Shown: in pieces, positions 7,142 to 15,171 of the stretch
Layout of the letters: each line of letters opens with the position of its first letter
Position numbering within the stretch: the stretch's first letter is position 1
NCBI GenBank assembly: GCA_003151155.1
Contig: PLWX01000117.1
Span: 39,654-80,499 of the forward strand
Reading direction: 5' to 3'
Length of the DNA stretch: 40,846 bases
DNA from: Acidobacteriaceae bacterium
Lineage (GTDB): Bacteria; Acidobacteriota; Terriglobia; Terriglobales; Acidobacteriaceae
The notes under the pieces: generated by a model
The model's database searches: none
Seen by the model: only the letters and a program-made list of their open reading frames with translations
Told to the model about the DNA's origin: nothing
Program-made: the position numbers and the translations under genes

Positions 7142-7584
7142 TGGGAAGCCTCCTTGTGGTCCGACGCCGCTGCGTGGACCCGCTTGATCAATGTAATTTC
7201 TGTTCCGGGCTCGAGCTTCCGAAACCGAACTTCGTCCATGAAAGCCCGGATGAGGAAGATGCCTCGTCCAGACTGTTTCAACAAATTCTCCGGCGCCAGG
7301 GGATCGGCCACGTTATCTACGTCCAGTCCCGCGCCTTGATCCTGTACCGTAATTACCAGCTCGTTTCCCGTCATCTCGAACGAGATCGAAACCCGCTTAT
7401 TGGGATCGTAATGATTGCCGTGCAGCACCGCGTTCACCATGGCTTCGCGTACTGCCATGGAGATGCGGCCAGTTTCATCCTCGTCGAACCCGGCGCGCGT
7501 GGCTACTTTGGTCGCCTCTTCTTCGGCCTTGTTCACGCTGTCGAGAGATGAATCGAGGGTATACGACACTCTTTGCACGGTCAT
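7138..7584 (-). CDS. Anti-sigma factor / serine-protein kinase, GHKL ATPase (RsbW/SpoIIAB type)
   Basis: A 148-aa HATPase_c protein. The N box is REAMVNAVLHGN with the Mg-binding asparagine, the G1 box is DQGAGLD, and the G2 box is GRGIFLIRAFMDEV. The size and lack of other domains fit RsbW-like switch kinases, which bind a sigma factor or phosphorylate an STAS antagonist. The antagonist is the overlapping gene directly downstream. No sigma factor or PP2C phosphatase gene lies nearby, so the target and the signal input are encoded elsewhere. The start is the first ATG in frame; 159 bp separate it from the HhH lipoprotein gene upstream. Confidence 0.92.
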   Translation of the reverse strand: MTVQRVSYTLDSSLDSVNKAEEEATKVATRAGFDEDETGRISMAVREAMVNAVLHGNHYDPNKRVSISFEMTGNELVITVQDQGAGLDVDNVADPLAPENLLKQSGRGIFLIRAFMDEVRFRKLEPGTEITLIKRVHAAASDHKEASQ

Positions 7585-7743
7585 CGTTTATTTACGAAAA
7601 CTGTTCGGGAGGTCCGGAAACAGAAATCCCGGCCCTTTTGAAGATTGCCCAGTTTGCACGTTCGAGGCCGGATATGTCAATTGCAGATCAGAATGTTGCA
7701 GGAGCACACCCAATCCGGCGTGCGCTCGTCGAAGGGGAAAAAT

Positions 7744-8100
7744 TTACTTCTTCGCGGTTACATGAGTTGCGATCTGGTCGTACTCACCCTTGGTCAAAAC
7801 CTTGCGCGTCACCAGTTCCGTAGCCTGGTCATAAGGCCGCGCGGCGATAATCCGTTCCGCGCGCGCGTCGGTGATCCCCGGCAACTTCATCAGGTCTTCT
7901 TTGCTGGCGGAATTGATATCGACGGTCGAACTTCGTCCCAGCCCTTCTTTAATTCCTTCGGCGACCGCCTTGGTGTCGGTCTTGATTTGCGAGGTCGCAT
8001 TCGCGGTACGCTCGCGAATCTGGTCAGGGTTCTGCGGAGAGTTGCAGGCGGCGAGAAAAACCAGCAAGAGAGAGGCGATCAGAAGATTCAGAGTACGCAT
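7744..8100 (-). CDS. Lipoprotein with ComEA-like helix-hairpin-helix domain
   Basis: The N-terminus is a lipoprotein signal (MRTLNLLIASLLLVF, lipobox LAAC with Cys19). A helical linker rich in Lys, Glu and Thr follows. Residues about 60-118 are a ComEA/HhH repeat: VDINSASKEDLMKLPGI, then ARAERIIAARPYD and a C-terminal hairpin. In ComEA this module binds DNA outside the cytoplasmic membrane during natural transformation. Here the protein is short (118 aa), lacks a membrane-anchored beta domain, and no com genes adjoin it, so a role in DNA uptake is only a possibility. A related HhH protein is encoded at 26757-27083. Confidence 0.8.
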   Translation of the reverse strand: MRTLNLLIASLLLVFLAACNSPQNPDQIRERTANATSQIKTDTKAVAEGIKEGLGRSSTVDINSASKEDLMKLPGITDARAERIIAARPYDQATELVTRKVLTKGEYDQIATHVTAKK

Positions 8101-8160
8101 GATAATTCTGATGCACGTAGAGACTTTCCGGATTTCTACAGATTCGGGAAGTGCCGGCCT

Positions 8161-9042
8161 TTATCCGCCCAGGTCCACGTGCTCTACGTTGTCCACCGGA
8201 TGTCCCAGGAAGCCGGCGCCCAGTCTACGGAACTTCTGTACGGAGTCGGTGACGAAGAAGCGGAAGCCCGGCGTTCCAGGTCGCGGATCGGGCGCACTGG
8301 GCGCCGTCACCGCTCGAGCACCGCTGGCATGTGTGGCTCCCGAAGCCGAAGCCGAAGCCGGAGGCGGATCCACGCCAAGCTTTTTCGCCAAGGCGTACGC
8401 CGTGGACTCCGCCGAGTCCACGATCGCTACATCCGACGGCACAACTTTTCTCAGCAGCGGACGAATCAGCGGATAATGCGTACATCCCAGCAAAAGCACA
8501 TCGCTACGCTGATCTTTGTGCAGAAACGCGTCCTGTAGATAAATCTCGGCCACCTGCTGCGTTACCGGATGATCGATCCAACCCTCTTCCACCAACGGCA
8601 CCAGCAGCGGACAGGCTTTTTCGTAAGCCTGCAACTTCAGTTTTTCCAAAGCGCGATGATACGCATGACTGGCGATTGTCGCTTCCGTACCAATCACCGC
8701 GACGTGGCGAGTCTTCGAAAGCGCAGCAGCAGCCGCGGCCCCCGGGTCAATCACGCCGATCGCCGGAACATGCGCGTAGCTCGTAATCGCGTCCATGGCG
8801 AGCGCGGTTGCGGTATTACATGCGATCACCAGGTGCTCGGCACCCTGGCTCTCAAGGAAGTGGCAAGCCCCCAGGGCATAGCGCGCCACGGTCTCGGCAG
8901 ACTTCGTGCCATAGGGCAATCGGGCGGTGTCGCCAAAGTAGAGATACTCCGCATTGGGCACCAGTCGAACCATTTCGCGGAGCACCGTCAATCCGCCGAA
9001 CCCAGAGTCAAAGACACCAATTACGGGCCGTTGTGCGCTCAT
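8161..9042 (-). CDS. murI: Glutamate racemase
   Basis: Interconverts L- and D-glutamate in the cytoplasm to supply D-Glu for peptidoglycan. The signature residues are present: D12-S13 in GVFDSGFGG, Cys75 in ACNTATA, and Cys187-Thr-His189 in LGCTHYP, giving both catalytic thiols. At 293 aa it is slightly longer than usual because of a Ser/Ala/Pro-rich insertion of about 35 residues near residue 230, probably a surface loop. The ATG overlaps the stop of the GerMN gene by 4 bp (ATGA), making it the third gene of a tight amidase-GerMN-murI operon. All three products bear on the cell wall or envelope. Confidence 0.97.
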   Translation of the reverse strand: MSAQRPVIGVFDSGFGGLTVLREMVRLVPNAEYLYFGDTARLPYGTKSAETVARYALGACHFLESQGAEHLVIACNTATALAMDAITSYAHVPAIGVIDPGAAAAAALSKTRHVAVIGTEATIASHAYHRALEKLKLQAYEKACPLLVPLVEEGWIDHPVTQQVAEIYLQDAFLHKDQRSDVLLLGCTHYPLIRPLLRKVVPSDVAIVDSAESTAYALAKKLGVDPPPASASASGATHASGARAVTAPSAPDPRPGTPGFRFFVTDSVQKFRRLGAGFLGHPVDNVEHVDLGG

Positions 9043-9632
9043 TGCAGGTCCTTCACCATCTGGGTGAAATTAGCCGCGTCGAAGGGCGTCTGCAGATCGG
9101 CATGCCCGGCGAGAGTCTCGCGCTCTTTTCCTTCCACCAGAATTTTCACTTTTAAGATCTCCGGATTATTCGCGTGCAGCGTGGCGACGATCGAAGCGAC
9201 CGTCAACTCCTCCGCCAATATGCCCGACGGATGCTTTTCAGCGAACTCACTGTTGAAATCCAGCACCACCAAACCGTCTTTGACGAAGTAAACATCGTTC
9301 ACATCCGCGCCCTCGCCAATCTCATGGGGCGATGGCGTCGTCTGGTACAGCGCCAGCAGGTTGCGAACAATCTGCTGGGTGCGTTCGCTGCTGGCCGGGG
9401 GCAGTGGAATATTGACGGTGGTGCGAGTCAGCAACCCGGTGTGATCGTCAGCCACATACAACGTGGCGCTACTCGTCGGGCCAGTCACCGGCGGAGCCAC
9501 GGGAAGCTTATCGAGCGCAACTTTCCCGGAACTCCGTTCCGCGTTGTGCTTCAACCGGTACGTAGACAGGCCGAGCAAAGCGATCAGCACGAACAGGATG
9601 ACAACCATGATCTTGAGGTGCCGGGGAATCAT
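9039..9632 (-). CDS. GerMN-domain membrane-anchored protein
   Basis: A 197-aa protein with one N-terminal membrane anchor (residues about 8-25, KIMVVILFVLIALLGL) and a short Pro/Thr-rich linker. A single GerMN (sporulation/spore germination) domain follows: SATLYVADD, a QQIVRNLLALY helix, VNDVYFVKDGLVVLDF, and ELTVASIVATL. GerMN modules in non-spore formers occur in lipoproteins near cell-wall hydrolases and are thought to bind protein or glycan in the envelope. The domain faces the periplasm. The gene overlaps both neighbours (ATGA with the amidase and with murI), which points to a shared envelope role, perhaps assisting the amidase. Confidence 0.88.
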   Translation of the reverse strand: MIPRHLKIMVVILFVLIALLGLSTYRLKHNAERSSGKVALDKLPVAPPVTGPTSSATLYVADDHTGLLTRTTVNIPLPPASSERTQQIVRNLLALYQTTPSPHEIGEGADVNDVYFVKDGLVVLDFNSEFAEKHPSGILAEELTVASIVATLHANNPEILKVKILVEGKERETLAGHADLQTPFDAANFTQMVKDLQ

Positions 9633-11089
9633 CTGGCCCCCTGCAGTTTCGTTTTCATGGCAGCAATGCCGTTGGCAACCGCCGCGGCGATGTTCTGCTG
9701 ATACTCGGTGCCGCTGATGCCTTCAGCCTCATCTTCTGGCGGCGCCATTTCGAGCGCAATCGCGGGTGCGGCGACATTGCGCAGCGGCCGCAGGGGTGCA
9801 GGCAGGGCAGTGACCGCGATCTGCCGGTTGCTCAATTCCGCCGAGATTGAACCCGCAACCTGCGAACTCAAATCAAGAAAAGGCGACTGCGCTTGTTGCC
9901 AGGGAAGAAATTTCCGCGAGTTCACGCCCACCGGCGGCATCAGCGCGGTGAAGATCCGCATGCCGGTTCCCAGGTTCGCCGCGTGCACGCAGAGGTAGAG
10001 CGAAGGGTGCGCGGAGTTGGTAGCGATGGCGCGATCGTCCAGGCCCACCGTGTTATCTCCCGAACGCAGCAGAATTGCGTTCATCCCTTTGTTCTGCAGT
10101 TCGTGTTGCAGGCGGCGGGCAAACGCCAGGTTCACATCTTTCTCTTTGATCGCGTCGGTAATGGCCGCACCGCGTTCGTCTCCGCCGTGCGCGGGATCGA
10201 TCACGACAAGAAAACGCGGGGATACCGGCGCCGGTGGCGCGGGAGGCGTGGTTGGGGTTGTTGTCGTCGTGGTTGTCGTGGCCGGCGGTGGTGGCGGCGG
10301 GGTAGCCGGTTCCGTTGTCGCCGTCGTCACCGGTGCCGCGGGAGTTATGGTGATGGTTTTGTTGCTATCGGTGAACACCGCCGTCAGCGGAACCGAACTA
10401 TTCACCGTGAACTGCGGGATGCCGGCGTTCTCGCTATAGTTGGTGCTCGCGATGGTGGTGTCTCCGGTCTGCACATTGTCAGGGCCGGAATTGACCAGTG
10501 GCTCACGGCGAAAAACCAGCCGCAGTCTTCCTGGCTCTGTTGCCACCATCGGGTTCACTGGCGAGGAAAACGTAAGCACCAGCTTCGAAGGCGTGCCTTT
10601 CTGCACTTCCTGGTTGAAGTGAATCGTCACATTGCCGAGCAGCAAGCGCAAGGCACTCTCGCGAAACTCGCTGGAGAGTCCGACGAACATCGGAAGCATG
10701 CTGCCGAGATTATGCAGCGGCACGTATCCGCGGCCGTTCTCCATGTGAAAATTTCCGGAGAGTTCGAAGTCCTGTCCGCGAACCTTGCCCTTATTTTTTC
10801 CATCCTGGAATTCGGCATCGACTTCGCGGCCGCCGGAGGGAGTAAAACGCAGCTTCCATTTCTTGCCGTCCTCCCGCGCTTCGACAGTGCCGAGCGGCTC
10901 CAACGCATCCGCGAGCCCTACGTAGTCGTGTCCATCCATGGGGGTGATGGGAACGGAATAAAGCGTGGCAGGTGCGTACACCGCAAGGTGTTTTTGGCTT
11001 TGCGTGCGACCCAGTGGAACGAGCCAAAGCAATGCCGCCAAAAACAGTAGAGACAAGCAAACTGAAAGCGGTTTTTGATTGAGGTTCAA
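9629..11089 (-). CDS. Exported N-acetylmuramoyl-L-alanine amidase
   Basis: Cleaves the amide bond between MurNAc and the stem peptide, outside the cytoplasmic membrane. The start is TTG at 11087-11089: an in-frame stop lies eight codons upstream with no ATG/GTG between, and a later ATG would lose the signal peptide (hydrophobic stretch VCLSLLFLAALLWLVPLG). Residues about 40-255 are a beta-rich N-terminal part with AMIN/copper-amine-oxidase-like repeats. A Thr/Pro linker with runs of both residues (about 255-290) follows, then the Amidase_3 domain. Zinc and catalytic residues are visible as DPAHGG, KEKDVNL, CVHAAN and IALEM. It heads the operon with the GerMN protein and murI. Confidence 0.92.
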   Translation of the reverse strand: MNLNQKPLSVCLSLLFLAALLWLVPLGRTQSQKHLAVYAPATLYSVPITPMDGHDYVGLADALEPLGTVEAREDGKKWKLRFTPSGGREVDAEFQDGKNKGKVRGQDFELSGNFHMENGRGYVPLHNLGSMLPMFVGLSSEFRESALRLLLGNVTIHFNQEVQKGTPSKLVLTFSSPVNPMVATEPGRLRLVFRREPLVNSGPDNVQTGDTTIASTNYSENAGIPQFTVNSSVPLTAVFTDSNKTITITPAAPVTTATTEPATPPPPPPATTTTTTTTPTTPPAPPAPVSPRFLVVIDPAHGGDERGAAITDAIKEKDVNLAFARRLQHELQNKGMNAILLRSGDNTVGLDDRAIATNSAHPSLYLCVHAANLGTGMRIFTALMPPVGVNSRKFLPWQQAQSPFLDLSSQVAGSISAELSNRQIAVTALPAPLRPLRNVAAPAIALEMAPPEDEAEGISGTEYQQNIAAAVANGIAAMKTKLQGAR

Positions 11090-11333
11090 CGGCGGCTTGC
11101 TTCCTCTGACCTAAACGAGCCATCGTGACGCGCGGCTGGCTTGTATCCTGAAACCGGAATCGCTGCTAAGTGGCTGATCAATAACCGTCTCGCAAGGTGG
11201 CGATACGTTGCAAAATTCAACTGTTGTCGTACAGGCAACTAGCCGGATTGTAGCAGTTAAAAAAGGAAACCAAAGGCGTCTAATTTCTCATCTGAGTAGC
11301 CACGGCAGGTACTATTGCAACGGTGCGGAAACG

Positions 11334-11363
11334 TTGCTTCTCCTCACAACCAGCTGTGATAAC
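11334..11363 (+). promoter_or_regulatory. Candidate sigma-70-type promoter for the VWFA genes
   Basis: TTGCTT (11334-11339) and GATAAC (11358-11363) are 18 bp apart, with an extended -10 TG just before GATAAC. The start codon at 11394 follows 31 bases later. The rest of the 304-bp divergent region (11090-11393) shows no gene and no other clear site. Confidence 0.4.
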
Positions 11364-11393
11364 ATCTGCGCCACACCGAAAGAAGGGACCCCT

Positions 11394-12485
11394 ATGGGTA
11401 GCCTGAATTGTACGGAGCACGTGAACGCGGTCACGTGTACCTTGCAAGTCTCGCGCACCGCAGCGCCTTACCAGGCGGCGCAACCTCGTTCACGCATTTA
11501 CCTTCTTTGCTTCACCCTGCTTGTGGCGACGATCGTTGGTACGGCTCTGCCGGCATTCGCTCAGGTGGATTCCAACGAAGTGCATGTGCAGCCGCGCGAG
11601 GCGCCGAAGCCCGCGGTTCCGCAAGCCGACCCCAGCCTGACCACGCATACCCGCCCAATGCGGGTGGATGTAAATCTTGTTCTCGTCCCAGTTACGGTGA
11701 CCGATCCCGACAACCGCCTGGTGACTGGACTCGAGAAAGAAAACTTCCAGGTCACCGACGCCGGCGTCGCGCAGCAGATTCGGCACTTCTCCAGCGAAGA
11801 CGCCCCGGTCTCGATCGGCGTGATCTTTGATGTGAGCGGCTCGATGGCCAACAAGATCGACAAATCCCGCGATGCCATCGTGGAATTCTTCAAGACCGCT
11901 AACCCGGACGACGAGTTCTTCGTCATTACCTTTAACGATAAGCCCCAGATCTTGCAGGATTTCACCGACCGGATCGAAGACATCCAGGAGAAACTGACAA
12001 CGATTACTCCGAAAGACCGGACCTCGTTGCTGGATGCCATTTACCTCGGCATGAACAAAATGCGGCAGGCCAAATATGAGCGCAAGGCGTTGCTGATCGT
12101 GTCGGACGGCGGCGACAACCACAGTCGCTATACTGAAAACGAGATTAAGTCGATGGTTAGGGAAGCGGATGTGCAGATTTACGCCATCGGAATTTACGAT
12201 CTCAATCCGGCCATGCCGGAAGAAGCCAAGGGCCCGGCATTGCTGTCAGAGATCTCCGATTGGACGGGCGGACGGACGTTCCCCATCGATAACGTCAATG
12301 AATTGGCGGATGTAGCCACAAAGATTGGAGTAGAGCTGCGCAACCAATATGTCCTCGGATACCGTCCAAGTAAACCAGGGAAAGATGGCAAGTGGCGGAA
12401 GATCAAGGTTCGCTTGACCCCGCCGAAGGGTTTGCCACCGCTCCATGTTTTCGCGAAAACTGGGTACTATGCTCCTTCGGAATAA
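11394..12485 (+). CDS. Exported VWFA-domain protein, acidobacterial type
   Basis: A 363-aa protein. I start at the ATG at 11394 because AGAAGGGA lies 7 bases upstream; the frame is open further up without protein character. A hydrophobic export segment lies at residues about 36-56 (ending ALPAFAQ), preceded by an unusually long N-region. After a Pro-rich linker comes a beta strand set (VDVNLVLVPVTVTD, the usual lead-in of acidobacterial VWFA proteins). The von Willebrand A domain follows with a complete MIDAS start, D146-x-S148-x-S150 in FDVSGSM, and the later SDGGDN aspartate. Such domains bind protein or matrix through a divalent metal. This matches the family I know as VWFA-related acidobacterial (TIGR03436-like). 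It overlaps the next VWFA gene by 17 bp. Confidence 0.85.
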   Translation: MGSLNCTEHVNAVTCTLQVSRTAAPYQAAQPRSRIYLLCFTLLVATIVGTALPAFAQVDSNEVHVQPREAPKPAVPQADPSLTTHTRPMRVDVNLVLVPVTVTDPDNRLVTGLEKENFQVTDAGVAQQIRHFSSEDAPVSIGVIFDVSGSMANKIDKSRDAIVEFFKTANPDDEFFVITFNDKPQILQDFTDRIEDIQEKLTTITPKDRTSLLDAIYLGMNKMRQAKYERKALLIVSDGGDNHSRYTENEIKSMVREADVQIYAIGIYDLNPAMPEEAKGPALLSEISDWTGGRTFPIDNVNELADVATKIGVELRNQYVLGYRPSKPGKDGKWRKIKVRLTPPKGLPPLHVFAKTGYYAPSE

Positions 12486-13893
12486 ATTGAAAACTATAAA
12501 CTTACGTGTACTCACAGTTCTCATGCTAGGGGCACTGGGGAGCGGGCTGATCCTCGCCCAGACGCCCACGCCTACTAATGCGCAAGGGCAGAATCCCCCG
12601 CCGGGCCAGCAAGGCCGCGTGGAAGGCGGTGTCACTCAGCCCATCGATAGCGCCCCGGCCCAGCCCAGCTCAAACCAGACGCAGTCGAACCAAGCGCCTG
12701 CTCAGAATCAGCAACAACCGGCGCCTGCTGGTCAGCAGGGTAAAGATGACGGTGGGCTGATCATGCCGATTGATGACAGTTCGCAGCCGCAGCAAGGTCA
12801 GCAGCCGGCGCAAAATCAGCAAGGTCAGAATGCCCAGCCCCCTGCCGGGCAGCAAGGTAAGACCGACGACGGCTTGATCATGCCGGTCGACAACGGCGCC
12901 GGCGATCAGCCGACTGGTCCCGTCCAAAAATCTCCCAACCAGCCGTCCGATACGGTTCAGGTTCCCAACGCGCAAGAGAGAGGCCGCGCACCGGATTCCA
13001 AGGTCGGCGAGCAATATACATTCCGGGCGAACGTCGAAGAAGTGCACTTGAATGCCACGGTCGTCGATGAGCGTCAGCGCCTCGTGACCAGTCTGGACAA
13101 AAACGCCTTCACGGTTTACGAAAACGGTCAGCTGCAGCAGATTAAGGGCTTCCAGCACGAAGACATTCCCGTAGCGCTCGGGGTCGTGATCGACAACTCC
13201 GGCTCCATGCGCGACAAGCGGCCCAGCGTGAACAAAGCCGCTGTCAATCTGGTGAAGGCCAGCAATCCCAGCGATGAGGTTTTCCTCGTCAACTTCAACG
13301 ACGATTACTACCTCGACCAGGATTACACCGACAACGTCAACAAATTGAAGGATGCGCTGGACCGCTATGAGACCCGCGGCGGTACGGCTCTTTATGACGC
13401 AGTATTGGCTTCGAATGCGCACTTGATGAAGGCGCCCAACCTCGAGAAGAAGGTGCTCTTCATCGTCACCGACGGCGAGGATGATGCCAGTCTCAATACC
13501 TTGGAGCAGACGATTCGCCAGGTGCAGGTCGAGAACGGTCCAACGATCTATACCATCGGCATCCTCGACGAGCAGGGAAGCCATAAGCGTCGCGCCCAGC
13601 GTGCGCTTCGCGAACTGGCGGAAGCCACGGGCGGCGTCGCATTCTTCCCCGCAAGCCTCGACGAAGTCGATCACATCACTCAGCAGATCGCGCACGATAT
13701 CCGCAACCAGTACACGATCTCGTACAAGCCCACTAATCCACAGTCACATGGCGGATACCGCAATGTGAAAGTGGAAGCCCGGGCGCGCGGCTTCAAACAA
13801 CTGCAGGTGCGTACCCGCAGCGGATACTATGCGGGTGGCACGGCGTCAGCTCCCGCGCCGAAAACGCAATCGTCGAATACCACGCCTCACTAG
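12469..13893 (+). CDS. Exported VWFA-domain protein with repeated Gln/Pro linker
   Basis: A 474-aa second member of the same family. The start is ambiguous. The ATG at 12469 gives a clean signal peptide (MLLRNKLK, then VLTVLMLGALGSGLIL, cleavage near AQ), whereas the ATG at 12445 adds eight residues; neither has a strong ribosome site, which suggests coupling to the upstream gene. Residues about 30-165 are a Gln/Pro/Asn-rich linker with three imperfect copies of a GQQGK-x-DGGLIMPID unit. The VWA domain follows with MIDAS D242-x-S244-x-S246 (DNSGSM) and TDGEDD. The C-terminus again has the QYTISYKPTN and RTRSGYYAG elements seen in the neighbour. The two genes are a diverged tandem duplication, probably both surface-exposed. 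Confidence 0.85.
   Translation: MLLRNKLKTINLRVLTVLMLGALGSGLILAQTPTPTNAQGQNPPPGQQGRVEGGVTQPIDSAPAQPSSNQTQSNQAPAQNQQQPAPAGQQGKDDGGLIMPIDDSSQPQQGQQPAQNQQGQNAQPPAGQQGKTDDGLIMPVDNGAGDQPTGPVQKSPNQPSDTVQVPNAQERGRAPDSKVGEQYTFRANVEEVHLNATVVDERQRLVTSLDKNAFTVYENGQLQQIKGFQHEDIPVALGVVIDNSGSMRDKRPSVNKAAVNLVKASNPSDEVFLVNFNDDYYLDQDYTDNVNKLKDALDRYETRGGTALYDAVLASNAHLMKAPNLEKKVLFIVTDGEDDASLNTLEQTIRQVQVENGPTIYTIGILDEQGSHKRRAQRALRELAEATGGVAFFPASLDEVDHITQQIAHDIRNQYTISYKPTNPQSHGGYRNVKVEARARGFKQLQVRTRSGYYAGGTASAPAPKTQSSNTTPH
12594..12893 (+). repeat. Three imperfect coding repeats in the VWFA linker
   Basis: Units at about 12594-12648, 12721-12777 and 12841-12893 encode variants of PAGQQGKxDGGLIMPIDxx, separated by Gln/Asn/Pro-rich spacers. 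The copies differ at the DNA level, so the repetition is kept at the protein level. Confidence 0.7.
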
Positions 13894-13905
13894 ACTATGA
13901 CTTGC

Positions 13906-13944
13906 CACGAAGCCCCGCGACTTTGGCGGGGCCTTCGTGTTTTT
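13906..13944 (+). terminator. Rho-independent terminator after the VWFA genes
   Basis: CACGAAG-CCCCGC and GCGGGG-C-CTTCGTG pair over 13 bp with a single bulged C and a 7-nt loop, followed by TTTTT. It ends 6 bp before the ATG of the next gene. Confidence 0.85.
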
Positions 13945-13950
13945 GTAGAT

Positions 13951-15129
13951 ATGTTTCAGCTGCGAAAACCTCTCGTCTTCGCATTCTTTCTCTCGATGCT
14001 GTGCGGCATGGCCGAGGCGCAGCGCATGCGCCATCCGTCCGATCCCTGGCCCGAGAAATCGCTCCATACGACGACGCAGTGGGTGGTCTCCCCGTCGCTC
14101 AAATACGATGCCCTGTGCGCCCTCGACATGCTCAGCGGCGATCCTTTCTATCTCAAGTTCTATCGCGACGATTACAACCGCCTGGCGCCTCGCCTCACAC
14201 CGCAGGAGAAAAACGATTTCGTCGCCATCAAGCGCATCATTAAGGACAAGAACAAGGGCATCGTCTCCGCCGACCTCGCACTTATCCTCTCCGTCGAAGC
14301 GGGCGACATGCTCGATGACATACTGATCGCTCTCGATAAACCCAACGAGATCCGCGAGCGACTCCAGGCCACGCCGTACTACTCCGAACCGAATTTCTCG
14401 GAGTTCATGCAAGTGCGGCCACATTTGATTGCCGCGATCCGCGCGCTGAAACGCATCGGCTTCGACGATGACTGGAACCAGCACGTCCGTTCGCAGATTC
14501 TTGCTCGCATGTCGCATCTCCAACCGGAACTGGCACGCTACAACATCGTCCCTATCCAGGAACAAGTGCTCGGGCACCGCCTGCCCGACAACCGTATCCA
14601 GGTTTACTTGCTGTATTATTTCGAGCCCCACGGCATCAAGATCACCGGAACCCGCTTTCTTACTCACGTTTCCTATCCATCCGACATCGTTCTCCACAAC
14701 GCGGTGCACGAGATGATGCACCCGCCGTACAGTCTCGACGACCCCAAAACGCGCGAGGCCGTCGAAGCCTTACGCCACGACCCGTTCCTGATGGACAAAG
14801 TGCTGCACCACAATCCTTCGTTCGGCTACAACGAGTTTGAGGGCTTCGTCGAAGAGGATTGCGTGCAGGCACTCGAGCAGACGCTCACGCAATCCATGGG
14901 CTTGGAGGATGACGAGCAAGAATATTGGCGCATTCAGGATGCCGGCATGCACGTCCTCGCCATCGCTCTTTACGAATTGATGGAGCACGGCAAATTCCTT
15001 CAGCGGGAAAGCTTTTCCACCTTCTTCCAACGCATGGTCTTCACTGGCGAACTCAGCAATGCACGGTTGATCGAATTGAATCGTAAATTCTGGTCCGAGC
15101 CCAACGGCGCTCGCCTGCCGCGCCAATGA
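13951..15129 (+). CDS. Exported protein with HExxH motif, putative metallopeptidase
   Basis: A 392-aa protein of unknown family. The ATG at 13951 begins a clear Sec signal peptide (MFQLRKPL, core VFAFFLSMLCGM, cleavage near AEA-Q). An earlier ATG at 13897 would place the upstream terminator inside the gene. The first two thirds are helical and charged. At residues 253-257 is HEMMH, a full HExxH zinc-peptidase motif, followed about 40 residues later by an acidic helix (FEGFVEEDC, E297/E301/E302) that could give the third zinc ligand, as in gluzincins. The C-terminal 80 residues are helical. A periplasmic zinc-dependent peptidase is a reasonable guess. No ribosome site is visible because a terminator hairpin ends 6 bp before the start. 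Confidence 0.7.
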   Translation: MFQLRKPLVFAFFLSMLCGMAEAQRMRHPSDPWPEKSLHTTTQWVVSPSLKYDALCALDMLSGDPFYLKFYRDDYNRLAPRLTPQEKNDFVAIKRIIKDKNKGIVSADLALILSVEAGDMLDDILIALDKPNEIRERLQATPYYSEPNFSEFMQVRPHLIAAIRALKRIGFDDDWNQHVRSQILARMSHLQPELARYNIVPIQEQVLGHRLPDNRIQVYLLYYFEPHGIKITGTRFLTHVSYPSDIVLHNAVHEMMHPPYSLDDPKTREAVEALRHDPFLMDKVLHHNPSFGYNEFEGFVEEDCVQALEQTLTQSMGLEDDEQEYWRIQDAGMHVLAIALYELMEHGKFLQRESFSTFFQRMVFTGELSNARLIELNRKFWSEPNGARLPRQ

Positions 15130-15171
15130 AATGTGCTACATTCTCCCTCGCTCGTTACGGGGGTTTGATCC

